Source: Mobiluncus sp034180645 (GTDB taxonomy: Bacteria; Actinomycetota; Actinomycetes; Actinomycetales; Actinomycetaceae). From it: a stretch of 64,000 bases of DNA. The DNA is taken from positions 1-64,000 of the forward strand of contig NZ_JAXFNY010000012.1 of the NCBI RefSeq assembly GCF_034180645.1, given 5' to 3'. This document shows, piece after piece, positions 43,500-52,320 of this stretch (position 1 is the stretch's first letter; each line of letters opens with the position of its first letter). Under the pieces are notes generated by a model. That model was not told the DNA's origin, ran no database searches, and saw only the letters and a list, made by a program, of their open reading frames with translations. Position numbers and translations under genes: made by a program.

Positions 43500-44771
43500 C
43501 TATGACCCGGATGTCTGGAAACGGAGCTTTTCTGGCGGGTCGGGGTGCATCCAGATGGGGGGAATTTCCATCATCGTGTGTGCCCCTGACCAGCCAGCTT
43601 GCCCGGCTCGGTAAGCCGCCCGAGCCGCCGCCACCATGACGTAGGCCGTGAACTCGAGGTTGTCGTCCATGTCGATTTCCAACTTAATCTGTTCGTTGAT
43701 GCCTTGGGAGGTAGAGGCGCGCGACAGAACCAGCCCCGCGTGGGTCAGCCGCGAGTGAAACTCGCGCATTTCGTCGGGGCTCAAGAACGTGACCTGGGTG
43801 TCGTAGTCAGCGAACCAGCCCGGCATTTCCATGATTTCCTCACGCAGTTGCTCCTTGTCATAGGCCGGGTCAGCCACCACGTAGCACTCCATATAGTGCA
43901 GGGCTTTGCGGGAATCATCATAGATAGGTTCTCCATTCAATACTGCCGTGAGGGGCTCCTCTTTGGGCACCTGGTAAGCCACCGCGTCCAACACACCCTC
44001 GAAGGTGCGGATTGCATTGGACCACTGCATAGAAATACCGCGCCCCCAAAATGTGTAGGTTTTCGTTTTCGGGAACAGGGAGTCAGAGATAATCCGGAAC
44101 ATTGACATCAGTCCGGGTTCCCACCCCACCGCGCACAAAGACACGTGTTTGGTGGATTGCCCCACCTGGTCCACCGCCGCGAAATAGTCGGGGAAAGCCT
44201 GGTAGACGGGCTGAAAAACGGGCTCTTTGATGAACGCGGGTAGCATCATGCCCGAGACTTCATGAATGCCCTCATCGAGGTTTTCCTCCTCTGACGTGCC
44301 GGGAGCCGCGTTTGTGTCTGGCGTCGCCGCAGACGCATCAGCCGTTTGCTCCACGCCCGCCGCGGCGTCACGAGCCGCCTGGCGCTGGGCGATGTCTTTC
44401 GCCATCCGTTCCAGTTCCTCCAGGCGGAGCTGGCGTTTCGCTTCGACTTCCTTGGCGGTGGGCGGTGTGCCGCGCAAGGGGTGGGAATCGACCGTGTGGA
44501 AGTATTGGGCCAGTTGCGGGGTTTCTTGCTGCAGTTTCGTCCCCAGGGTGTCACAGATAATGACGACATCGATACGGTCGGCAAACTCTGCCACCTTGTC
44601 AGTGGGGTAAACCTTGGCATAGGAATTTTGGAGTTTTTGCGGGTCGCGCTTGGAAAAAATCGCCACCAGTTCCATGTCGCGGCACTTGCCGACTGCTTTG
44701 GCAGCTGCCTTGCCGTAGTTGCCGAATCCGACCACACCGACGCGAATACGAGTGTCTTCTTGCTGTGTCAT
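43500..44771 (-). CDS. ddh: meso-Diaminopimelate dehydrogenase with a large insert
   Basis: The NADPH-dependent enzyme makes meso-diaminopimelate from tetrahydrodipicolinate in one step (lysine and peptidoglycan precursor). The Rossmann motif is VGVVGFGNYGKAA. Later blocks are CAVGWEPGLMSMFR, TFWGRGISMQWSNAIR, ECYVVADPAYDKEQL and the C-terminal AAARAAYRAGQAGWSGAHTM. The protein has 423 residues against about 320 in C. glutamicum. The excess of about 85-90 residues lies at ~100-195, an Ala/Glu/Lys-rich coil plus an acidic low-complexity stretch, before the GWEPG motif. I use ATG 44771, since the upstream frame is not conserved. Confidence 0.88.
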   Translation of the reverse strand: MTQQEDTRIRVGVVGFGNYGKAAAKAVGKCRDMELVAIFSKRDPQKLQNSYAKVYPTDKVAEFADRIDVVIICDTLGTKLQQETPQLAQYFHTVDSHPLRGTPPTAKEVEAKRQLRLEELERMAKDIAQRQAARDAAAGVEQTADASAATPDTNAAPGTSEEENLDEGIHEVSGMMLPAFIKEPVFQPVYQAFPDYFAAVDQVGQSTKHVSLCAVGWEPGLMSMFRIISDSLFPKTKTYTFWGRGISMQWSNAIRTFEGVLDAVAYQVPKEEPLTAVLNGEPIYDDSRKALHYMECYVVADPAYDKEQLREEIMEMPGWFADYDTQVTFLSPDEMREFHSRLTHAGLVLSRASTSQGINEQIKLEIDMDDNLEFTAYVMVAAARAAYRAGQAGWSGAHTMMEIPPIWMHPDPPEKLRFQTSGS

Positions 44772-44932
44772 TACTTGCCCCCATTGGCTCGTCCTTTTGA
44801 TTACCTTAGCGTTAATTGGTGTGAAATTAGGGAGAATCGGGGGTGCTTCAAGTTTTAAGAAAGCCAGGACTGTCTTTAAATTCAAACACAGTTCAATAGT
44901 TGCCAAAAAATGTTTATTGAGAATTCTTGGAA

Positions 44933-44963
44933 TTCACCAGTTTGTAGGACAAAACCTGGTGAA
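44933..44963 (+). promoter_or_regulatory. Hairpin in the leader of the oxidoreductase operon
   Basis: TTCACCAG-TTT (44933-44943) pairs with AAA-CCTGGTGAA (44952-44963, one bulged C). It lies 18 nt before the porG ATG, partly close to its Shine-Dalgarno (AGGG). It could control translation or mRNA stability; there is no T-run, so it is not a terminator. Confidence 0.4.
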
Positions 44964-44980
44964 CAACATAGGGTCGAAAC

Positions 44981-45547
44981 ATGGTTGAAATTCGAGTACA
45001 TGGGCGCGGTGGTCAGGGTGTGGTCACCGCTTCCGATTTAATGGCTTACGCGGCTTTTGCTGACGGCCACCACGCCCAAGCCTTCCCGTCTTTCGGGTCG
45101 GAACGGACCGGCGCTCCCGTCGTGAGCTACTGCCGGATTGAAGATAAAGAAATTCGTTCCCGGGAACCCATCTTGGATCCCGATATTGTCATCGTCCAAG
45201 ACCCGACCTTGTTGGCCATTATGGATCCGTTTTCGGGGCTGAAAGACAACGGGTATGCGCTGGTTAACTCCCAAAAGACTGCCGCTGAACTGGGCGTATC
45301 CGAGTTGGAGGCGAGGCTGCCGCGGGGTCACTTTATGGCGATGCCCGCCTCCGAAATCGCCCTGGAAAAGCTGGGACGTCCCCTGCCGAACGCAGTTTTG
45401 CTGGGCGGGTTGGCGGCTCTGACCGGGATTATCAAACTGGAATCGGTGGAGGACGCCATCCGCGGCAAGTTCAAAGGCAAAGTCGGCGACTCCAACGTGG
45501 AGGCCGCCGCCGCGGCCTACGAATACGTGAAAAACAATATGGCCTGA
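44981..45547 (+). CDS. porG: 2-Oxoacid (pyruvate):ferredoxin oxidoreductase, gamma subunit
   Basis: 188 residues. The N-terminal EIRVHGRGGQGVVTASDLMA, then QAFPSFGSERTGAPV, define the gamma domain of pyruvate or 2-oxoacid:ferredoxin oxidoreductases. It forms part of the complex that converts a 2-oxoacid plus CoA to acyl-CoA, CO2 and reduced ferredoxin. It is first in an operon of four (gamma, alpha, beta, flavoprotein-ferredoxin). Pyruvate as substrate is likely but not proven. Confidence 0.92.
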   Translation: MVEIRVHGRGGQGVVTASDLMAYAAFADGHHAQAFPSFGSERTGAPVVSYCRIEDKEIRSREPILDPDIVIVQDPTLLAIMDPFSGLKDNGYALVNSQKTAAELGVSELEARLPRGHFMAMPASEIALEKLGRPLPNAVLLGGLAALTGIIKLESVEDAIRGKFKGKVGDSNVEAAAAAYEYVKNNMA

Positions 45548-45613
45548 GAGACGCCAACGGTACCGGGACGGTGTGGTGCGCCCCGGACTTCACACTAAAA
45601 GGAAGAAGAAACA

Positions 45614-46972
45614 ATGCTTAAACAAATCGAAGGCTCCCAGGCGATTGCCCGGGCTGTCGCGGCTTGCCAGCCCAACGTGGTCGCCGCCTACCCCATCAGT
45701 CCCCAAACTCACATCGTCGAGGCCCTGTCCGCCCTGGTCAAATCCGGGCAGCTGGAACATTGCGAATACGTCAACGTCGAGAGCGAATTTGCGGCCATGA
45801 GTGCCTGTATCGGCTCCTCGGCAGTGGGGGCGCGTTCCTACACCGCCACCGCTTCGCAAGGTTTGCTCTATATGGTAGAGGCCGTGTACAACGCTGCCGG
45901 CCTGGGCTTTCCCATCGTGATGACCGTGGCGAACCGGGCCATCGGCGCGCCCATCAACATTTGGAACGACCACAGCGACTCGATGAGTCAGCGCGACTCC
46001 GGGTGGCTACAACTGTTCGCCGAAAATAACCAAGAGGCCGCAGACCTGCACGTGCAAGCGTTCCGCATCGCTGAGGAACTCAGCGTACCGGTGATGGTGT
46101 GCATGGACGGCTTTATCCTCACCCACGCGGTCGAACAGGTCGACCTGCCAGAACCGGAGCAGGTCAAACAGTTCCTGCCGCCCTACGAACCACGCCAGGT
46201 ACTGGACCCCGACGACCCGCTGTCTATCGGCGCGATGGTCGGCCCCGAAGCCTTCACCGAGGTGCGCTATATCGCCCACCACAAGATGCTCCAAGCTCTC
46301 GACCTCATCCCTCAGGTCCAGTCCGAGTTTAAGAGTATTTTCGGGCGAGATTCCGGCGGCCTGCTGCACACGTACCGTTGCGAGGACGCCGAAACCATCA
46401 TCGTGGCGCTGGGCTCCGTGGTCGGCACGCTAAAAGACGTGGTGGATCAACGCCGCGAGAACGGCGAAAAACTCGGCATCATGTCCCTCGTGTCCTTCCG
46501 GCCCTTCCCCTTCGCCGCTATCCGCGAGGTCCTGCAGGGCGCAAAGCGCGTCGTCTGCCTCGAAAAAGCCTTCCAGCTGGGAATTGGCGGGATTGTTTCC
46601 TCCGAGCTGCGCGCGGCCATGCGCGGACTGCCGTTTACCTGTTACGAAGTCATCGCCGGACTGGGTGGACGCAACATCACCAAGAATTCACTGCACGCCA
46701 TGCTGGATCAGGCCGTAGCGGACACTCTCGAGCCCCTGACCTTCATGGACCTGGATATGGAACTGGTGCGAGGGGAACTGAAGCGGGAGGCCGCGACCCG
46801 GCGCTCCGGCGCTTTTGCCACCAACGTGCAACGCGAACGAGTGCTGCGCACCAACGCAAAGATTGCCGAATCCGGGCCGAAACCCAAGGCGGACAAGGTC
46901 GGCAACCCGCGCGTGGCTTCCCCGTCCATCAAGCAAGATGCCGTGTCGGTAGATTCCGACCAGGCTGAATAA
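45614..46972 (+). CDS. porA: 2-Oxoacid (pyruvate):ferredoxin oxidoreductase, alpha subunit
   Basis: 452 residues. The block EGSQAIARAVAACQPNVVAAY, then PISPQTHIVEAL and EYVNVESEFAAMSACIGSSA, mark the pyrimidine-binding alpha subunit. GARSYTATASQGLLYMVEAV and PINIWNDHSDSMSQRDSGW are further conserved segments near thiamine diphosphate. It follows porG by 66 nt, and AAAGGAAGAAGAA precedes the ATG. The C-terminal 70 residues are a charged extension. Confidence 0.95.
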   Translation: MLKQIEGSQAIARAVAACQPNVVAAYPISPQTHIVEALSALVKSGQLEHCEYVNVESEFAAMSACIGSSAVGARSYTATASQGLLYMVEAVYNAAGLGFPIVMTVANRAIGAPINIWNDHSDSMSQRDSGWLQLFAENNQEAADLHVQAFRIAEELSVPVMVCMDGFILTHAVEQVDLPEPEQVKQFLPPYEPRQVLDPDDPLSIGAMVGPEAFTEVRYIAHHKMLQALDLIPQVQSEFKSIFGRDSGGLLHTYRCEDAETIIVALGSVVGTLKDVVDQRRENGEKLGIMSLVSFRPFPFAAIREVLQGAKRVVCLEKAFQLGIGGIVSSELRAAMRGLPFTCYEVIAGLGGRNITKNSLHAMLDQAVADTLEPLTFMDLDMELVRGELKREAATRRSGAFATNVQRERVLRTNAKIAESGPKPKADKVGNPRVASPSIKQDAVSVDSDQAE

Positions 46973-46992
46973 GCCGGAACAGAGGAGAAAAA

Positions 46993-48144
46993 ATGACTGA
47001 AATCACTCAATCTGCACAGACCGAAATTCCGGCCCGCGAACAGGTCAAGTTCTATCAAGTCGGCTCGTTCGCGGTGGGCAACCGTTTGGCGGACCTGCAG
47101 TGGCGCTCCCTGCAATCCGACCCGAACCGGAAAAACTCCCTGACCTCGGGACACCGCGCCTGCCAGGGCTGCGGCGAAGCGCTGGGAGCCCGTTACGCTA
47201 TCGATACCGCTACGGCCGCGGCCAAAGGCAAAATGGTGGCTATCAACGCGACCGGGTGCTTGGAGGTGTTTTCCACCCCGTACCCGGAAACGGCGTGGAC
47301 GATTCCCTGGATGCACTCCCTGTTCGGTAACGCTGCCGCCGTGGCGGCCGGAGCGGCCGCGGGTTTGAAAGCTATGGGCAAGGACGATATTCGCGTCGTC
47401 GCCCAAGGCGGGGATGGCGGTACTGTTGATATTGGTATGGCCTGCCTGTCCGGGATGTTTGAGCGCAATGATGATGTCCTGTTTGTCTGTTACGACAACG
47501 AAGCCTATATGAACACCGGGGTGCAGCGTTCTGGTGCGACTCCGGCGGCGGCGCGTACTGCGACGACCCAGCCGGTCGGCGAACATCCCGGCAACGTGTT
47601 CACCCAGGGTAAAGACATGCCGCGGATTGCGATGGCTCACGAGATTCCTTACGTCGCCACCGCGACCGTAGCGGATTTGCGTGACCTGGAGTACAAGGTG
47701 CAAAAGGCCATGACCTACCGCGGGGCGCGCTACCTGCACGTTTTGGTGCCCTGCCCGTTGGGATGGGGCTCGAACTCGAACCTGACGGTCACCTTGGCTC
47801 GCTTGGCGATTCAGACCGGGCTGTTCCCGGTGTATGAAGCGGAGAACGGGGAGATTACGTCCGTCACCAAGATTCGCCGTCCCGCCCCGGTCGAGGCTTA
47901 CCTGAAGCCGCAGCGTCGTTTCGCTCACGTGTTCAAAGGGCCGGATTCGAGCGAAGTGTTGGCGCGGATTCAAGCCATTGCGGACCGCAATATTAAACGT
48001 TACGGCTTGATTGAGATGGATTCACTGGACGAGGACGTGCGGGAACGTATCTTGAGCGCCCCCGACGATCCGGCTGGCCGTTTTGCCGCGGCACTGCCCG
48101 GCCGGCAGGTAATGGACGTGAGCAGCGAACCCGAGGCGGACTAA
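46993..48144 (+). CDS. porB: 2-Oxoacid (pyruvate):ferredoxin oxidoreductase, beta subunit
   Basis: 383 residues. HRACQGCGEALGARYAI has the CxxC of the [4Fe-4S] cluster, and GCLEVFSTPYP a third Cys. The thiamine-diphosphate motif is GDGGTVDIGMACLSGMFERN followed by CYDNEAYMNTGVQRSGATP. It binds the cofactor and cluster that pass electrons to ferredoxin. It starts 20 nt after porA. AGAGGAG is upstream. Confidence 0.95.
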   Translation: MTEITQSAQTEIPAREQVKFYQVGSFAVGNRLADLQWRSLQSDPNRKNSLTSGHRACQGCGEALGARYAIDTATAAAKGKMVAINATGCLEVFSTPYPETAWTIPWMHSLFGNAAAVAAGAAAGLKAMGKDDIRVVAQGGDGGTVDIGMACLSGMFERNDDVLFVCYDNEAYMNTGVQRSGATPAAARTATTQPVGEHPGNVFTQGKDMPRIAMAHEIPYVATATVADLRDLEYKVQKAMTYRGARYLHVLVPCPLGWGSNSNLTVTLARLAIQTGLFPVYEAENGEITSVTKIRRPAPVEAYLKPQRRFAHVFKGPDSSEVLARIQAIADRNIKRYGLIEMDSLDEDVRERILSAPDDPAGRFAAALPGRQVMDVSSEPEAD

Positions 48145-48188
48145 CCGGCGCTTGGGCGAGCTATTGAAGAAGTTAGAGGAAAACGAAA

Positions 48189-49838
48189 ATGACACAAGCC
48201 AAAGCTGAACTGAAGAAAGAGGAGACCATTCCTTTTGCGATCACCCTCGAAGTCGGTTCTTCCCTAGAGAACGAAACCGGCTCGTGGCGCACCGAACGGC
48301 CCGTCTACGTGAGCAACCTGCCGCCGTGTAACAAGGCCTGCCCGGCCGGGGAGAACTGCCAACGGTGGCTGTTTTACGCCGAAGAAGGCAGGTATCGCCA
48401 GGCCTGGGAACAGATGATGTCCGACAACCCGCTGCCGGCGGTGATGGGACGCGTGTGCTACCACCCTTGTCAGACCGCCTGTAACCGCGGCATGGTGGAC
48501 GAAGCGGTGGGTATCAACGCGATTGAACGTTTCGTGGGGGACAAAGCCCTGCTGGAGGGGTGGACGGTCGGTCTGCTCGCCCCGGAAAGCGGCAAGAAAG
48601 TGCTGGTCGTGGGGGCGGGACCCTCCGGGCTGTCCGCCGCCTACCATCTGCGTCGGATGGGTCACACCGTCACGGTACGCGACGCCGGTCCGATGGCGGG
48701 AGGCATGATGCGGTTCGGGATTCCCTCCTACCGGCTGCCGCGCGGCATCCTGGATCAGGAAGTGAAACGTATCGCCGATATGGGGGTCACTTTTGAGTTC
48801 AACTCGAAGGTAGAGAACGTGGCCGAAGTCGCTGGCGATTTTGACGCCGTGTTCCTGGCTATCGGCGCCCAGATGGGACGTCACGCCGATATTCCCGCCG
48901 GGGATTCCGCGAAAGTCATGGACGCGGTGGATATGTTGGCCGACATGGAAAGCGACGAGAAACCGATGCTGGGACGCCGCGTCGTCATTTACGGCGGCGG
49001 GAACACGGCCGTGGACGCGGCTCGTACCGCGAAACGCCTGGGTGCCGAGGAAGCCATCATCGTGTATCGCCGGACTCGCGACCGCGCCCCCGCCCACGAT
49101 TCGGAAATCATGGAGGCCGAGGAAGAAGGCGTCATGATGAAGTGGCTGTCCACCATTAAGCACGTGGACGGTGGGGCCATCAGGATTGAGAAAATGGTGT
49201 TGAACGAGGACGGCTTCCCGGTCGGCACCGGCGAATATGAGGAGTTGGGTGCCGATTCCGTCATTATGGCACTGGGCCAGGAAACCGATTTGGGTATCGT
49301 CGAGAACGCCCCCGGTATCGAGATTGAAAAAGGCGTGGTCAAGGTCGATTCCCGAATGATGACCGGGATGAAAGGCGTGTTCGCCGGGGGCGACATGGTG
49401 CCCTCCGAGCGTACTGTCACCATCGCGATTGGCCACGGCAAGAAGGCCGCCCGCTGCATCGATGCCTACCTTCATGGCGAGGAATACCGGGCGGGGGACA
49501 AAGCCCCCGACGCTTCCATCAAACGCATGAACACCTGGTACTACGCGGACGCTCCCCGCCGGATTCGCGACAAGATTGAGGGGCCGCGCCGCGCCTCGAC
49601 CTTTGACGAAGTCGTGCAGGGCCTGGACGAAGAATCGGCCGTTTTCGAGGCTCGACGCTGCATGAGCTGCGGTAACTGTTTCGGATGCGACAACTGCTTC
49701 GGGGTCTGCCCGGACAACGCCATCACCAAGATTCGACCCACCGAGTACGTGTTCAAATACGACTACTGCAAGGGCTGCGGCATCTGCGCCGAAGAATGCC
49801 CGTGCGGGGCGATTTCGATGGTTCCCGAAAATATTTAG
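48189..49838 (+). CDS. GltD-like flavoprotein fused to a 2[4Fe-4S] ferredoxin domain
   Basis: 549 residues. The N-terminal GltD-type region has an iron-sulfur part (CNKACPAGENCQRW, then CYHPCQTACNRG), the FAD motif GAGPSGLSAAYHL and the NADPH motif GGGNTAVDAART. The last 60 residues are ferredoxin-like, with CMSCGNCFGCDNCFGVCP and CKGCGICAEECPCGA (two cubane motifs). The fusion can accept electrons from the PorGAB complex and pass them through the flavin to NAD(P). It seems to replace the separate delta (PorD) subunit. It is the last gene of the operon. Confidence 0.93.
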   Translation: MTQAKAELKKEETIPFAITLEVGSSLENETGSWRTERPVYVSNLPPCNKACPAGENCQRWLFYAEEGRYRQAWEQMMSDNPLPAVMGRVCYHPCQTACNRGMVDEAVGINAIERFVGDKALLEGWTVGLLAPESGKKVLVVGAGPSGLSAAYHLRRMGHTVTVRDAGPMAGGMMRFGIPSYRLPRGILDQEVKRIADMGVTFEFNSKVENVAEVAGDFDAVFLAIGAQMGRHADIPAGDSAKVMDAVDMLADMESDEKPMLGRRVVIYGGGNTAVDAARTAKRLGAEEAIIVYRRTRDRAPAHDSEIMEAEEEGVMMKWLSTIKHVDGGAIRIEKMVLNEDGFPVGTGEYEELGADSVIMALGQETDLGIVENAPGIEIEKGVVKVDSRMMTGMKGVFAGGDMVPSERTVTIAIGHGKKAARCIDAYLHGEEYRAGDKAPDASIKRMNTWYYADAPRRIRDKIEGPRRASTFDEVVQGLDEESAVFEARRCMSCGNCFGCDNCFGVCPDNAITKIRPTEYVFKYDYCKGCGICAEECPCGAISMVPENI

Positions 49839-49852
49839 ACCCGGTTAGGGTG

Positions 49853-49904
49853 CCGGCTCGGTCAAGGTTTTGTAAAAACTTGGCCGAGCCGGTGGGTTTT
49901 TAGG
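49853..49904 (+). terminator. Intrinsic terminator after the oxidoreductase operon
   Basis: CCGGCTCGGTCAAG (49853-49866) pairs with CTTGGCCGAGCCGG (49879-49892), a 14-bp stem with one G-T pair, followed by TGGGTTTTT. Confidence 0.88.
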
Positions 49905-50063
49905 CGGTTTTTCGCGCAAAAGTCCGGGTGTTGTGGGTTTTCCACAAGCTTGGCCAGGCCGGGTTATCCACTTTTAAAACGGTCACAAGTACGGTGGGGC
50001 AACTTCTCCGGTTACGTTGGGTGTGACGGAGCCTCACGGGTGACGGGGAAAAGGGGAAACATT

Positions 50064-50273
50064 ATGGTGCAGATGTGTTACTGGGGACTGTTCAGCCAAC
50101 AGCACGCCCAGGCGTTAGCGTATTTTTGCAAGGCTGAAAACCGGACGTGGCTGGGACTGGCGGCACAAGCCTATAACGATCAGTGGCGAGACCGGCTACG
50201 GGACTTAGAAATTTTGGGCGACTATATAAACGAGTTGGAGGACGCGAAAGCCAGCTTGGAGGCACTGCTGTGA
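50064..50273 (+). CDS. Small WXG100-like protein
   Basis: 69 residues, all helical. W29-L-G31 followed by LAAQAYNDQWRDRLRDLEIL is the turn and second helix of WXG100/ESX-type proteins (WxG then AA-x-AY-x-x-x-W). The family is usually near 100 residues, so the first helix here is short. ATG 50064 follows AAGGGG by 8 nt; a longer in-frame start at 49950 has no site. It overlaps the next gene as GTGA. No signal peptide is present, as expected for type VII secretion partners. A chaperone or co-secretion role is inference. Confidence 0.55.
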   Translation: MVQMCYWGLFSQQHAQALAYFCKAENRTWLGLAAQAYNDQWRDRLRDLEILGDYINELEDAKASLEALL

Positions 50274-52126
50274 GCTGGCTCGATGATGTGTCTCTCGGGG
50301 ACGACCGCAGCCCGGTGGTGGGACACCCCCAAGATTTTTTGGTGGGCGGGGGACCCGGCTTGTGCGTGGACACCGAAGAAATGGAGCGGATGGGGGCGAG
50401 CCTGCAGCACAGCGCACAAGCCCTGGACGTGTTGAGTCACTGGATACCGGCTGAGCAGTCCCGCCTGGCGCACCGATACTATGTGGTTCACGCTCGCCTG
50501 GTGAGTTTGTGTGAAACCCCGGAAGGCGCCGCCGAATACGGTCCACAGCTGGCGGCCCTGGAGTCGGCCTGGGTCCGGTTCGAGGATGCCGCGGCGGCGG
50601 CATGCCACGGCAGCTGCGGTACCGTGGCACTGAGCCAGATAATCGGGGCGTTATCCCAGCAGCTCGAACGGGCCACGGGTCTGTATAAACTGACCGAGGA
50701 CGACCTCAGGAACCTATTCGCAGCCTTTGATTTCGAAACTATTATGATGCACCTAGTGGCTCAACATCTGGCTTTACGACAATACTTCCCCGCCAGTTTC
50801 ACCGTTGAGGGCCGGGTGTATCACACGAAACAGATGAGCGATACGGAGCTGGCCGCAGTGTTCCTATCGTGGATGCAGGCAAAGCTCGGAGCCCAGTACT
50901 ACGGGGCCTCGAACTCGCTGCAGGTCAGCGGCAACGGTTGGAACGCCATCCTGCACACCCCCGGCTTCGAAGATTCCCCGGAACTGAACGCCGCTTTTGA
51001 CGGCTGGTTTGACAAAGTCACTCCGCAAGAGTTGATTCATGCCTACGAGTGGGACGACCCCCTCGTCGTGGCCGGGGTATTGCTCTTTGGACCGATACAG
51101 TTTTTTACCTACCGGGGCCTATTGGAAAAAACCGGTGCCGTCCCGCGGAAAACCGTTCCTTTCGGCAAACAGCTGTCCGCACTGTGGCTGCGAACCTACG
51201 ACCAGACCCTATATGCCAAGTTTGCTGCCAGCCAGCAGGAGACTCGTGATACCCGCCGGGCGAACTTTTCCAAAACTCCTACCGGCGAGCTCATCGGGGT
51301 AAACCGGGCGCAACGCTTGGAACACAAAGTATTGGCTACCCAGGACTACGACCCTCGTAAACAGGGCGGGGGCGCGGGCCGGGGGCGGACGATGGAGGGC
51401 AGTCAGGCCGGAGCCACCCGAACTTTGCCGAAAAACCCTGGTGACGTGTTCCGTTACTCCAACACGATTGACCCATACGGGGACAATGGGGCGTTTGAGA
51501 TTCAACGCTGGCGCAATGCTGCGGGTCAGAAGGGAGTGCGGGTCATCCTGCGCGGCACCGAGAGCTGGGATGCCGGTTCGGGGATGCCTCAGGATATGTT
51601 GACGAACACGGAAGCGGTAGCGGGAATGAAAACGGGTCCGGCGCGGGCGGTCGAGGCGGCGCTGGAACACATGAATGTGGACAGCGCCACACCGGTGGAA
51701 CTGGTGGGACACTCCCAAGCCGGGATTGTGGCGGCGAACCTGGCGGCGGATCCGTCCTTCACCAGCCGCTATAACGTGCGTTCGGTGATTACGGCCGGTT
51801 CGCCGGTGGCGAGAGCGATGGGCCGGGTACCCGAAAACATCCACATGATTTCGTTTGAGAACAGCAACGACCTGGTGCCCAAGTTGGAGGCGGGGATGAA
51901 CCCGGGCTCAGCGAACCACGTCACGGTGTGGGGCAACCGAGGCAGTCTGTTTAATATTTCTGAGGCGCACAATCGGGACTCGGTTTATGCCCAAATGGCA
52001 GACGATTTCCTGAATGCACACTATTCGCAAGGTGATTATTTCCTGAAATGTCGTAACAATTACATGAATCTTAATGAAAAAATCGTGTTTGCCGATTCTC
52101 AGAGGTTTGAAATTACCCGTAAATAA
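50270..52126 (+). CDS. Lipase-like alpha/beta hydrolase with helical N-terminus, possible type VII effector
   Basis: 618 residues, GTG start overlapping the WXG-like gene. Residues ~30-250 are helix-rich without a signal peptide; this region contains an amphipathic segment (EMERMGASLQHSAQALDVLS) reminiscent of ESX/LXG-type N-termini. From ~390 on it is a class-3-lipase-like hydrolase: RGTESWDAGSG oxyanion region, Ser482 in VELVGHSQAG, Asp534 in NSNDLVP, and His567 in EAHNRDS, all in the right order for a catalytic triad. The substrate is unknown; a phospholipid or cell-wall ester is likely. No immunity gene is obvious nearby. Confidence 0.7.
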   Translation: MSWLDDVSLGDDRSPVVGHPQDFLVGGGPGLCVDTEEMERMGASLQHSAQALDVLSHWIPAEQSRLAHRYYVVHARLVSLCETPEGAAEYGPQLAALESAWVRFEDAAAAACHGSCGTVALSQIIGALSQQLERATGLYKLTEDDLRNLFAAFDFETIMMHLVAQHLALRQYFPASFTVEGRVYHTKQMSDTELAAVFLSWMQAKLGAQYYGASNSLQVSGNGWNAILHTPGFEDSPELNAAFDGWFDKVTPQELIHAYEWDDPLVVAGVLLFGPIQFFTYRGLLEKTGAVPRKTVPFGKQLSALWLRTYDQTLYAKFAASQQETRDTRRANFSKTPTGELIGVNRAQRLEHKVLATQDYDPRKQGGGAGRGRTMEGSQAGATRTLPKNPGDVFRYSNTIDPYGDNGAFEIQRWRNAAGQKGVRVILRGTESWDAGSGMPQDMLTNTEAVAGMKTGPARAVEAALEHMNVDSATPVELVGHSQAGIVAANLAADPSFTSRYNVRSVITAGSPVARAMGRVPENIHMISFENSNDLVPKLEAGMNPGSANHVTVWGNRGSLFNISEAHNRDSVYAQMADDFLNAHYSQGDYFLKCRNNYMNLNEKIVFADSQRFEITRK

Positions 52127-52320
52127 TTCATAGAAGAAGTGCAGGTTAACTCGTTGAGAAAGGAAATTCTACAGGAAACAAATTGCGGTTTTTCAGGCAT
52201 TTTCCATGAATAATCAGGGGAAACACCCTTCCGTTTGAGGGGGTTAAAACGTTACTATTATAGAGAAGAAATGGCGTCATGGAGATGCTGAAAACAAACA
52301 GGGACAGGTGAATAAGGATT

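Noticed and set aside
46708..47973. Open frame of 421 codons on the minus strand opposite porA/porB
   Set aside because: Antisense shadow caused by high-GC third positions; it is rich in Arg/His/Gly and has no domain.
48264..49475. Open frame of 403 codons opposite the GltD-like gene
   Set aside because: Antisense shadow with His/Gly-rich low-complexity translation and no ribosome binding site.
50183..50269. Longer N-terminus for the lipase-like protein
   Set aside because: The extra 29 codons lie inside the WXG-like gene and have no ribosome binding site; GTG 50270 gives the usual GTGA overlap.
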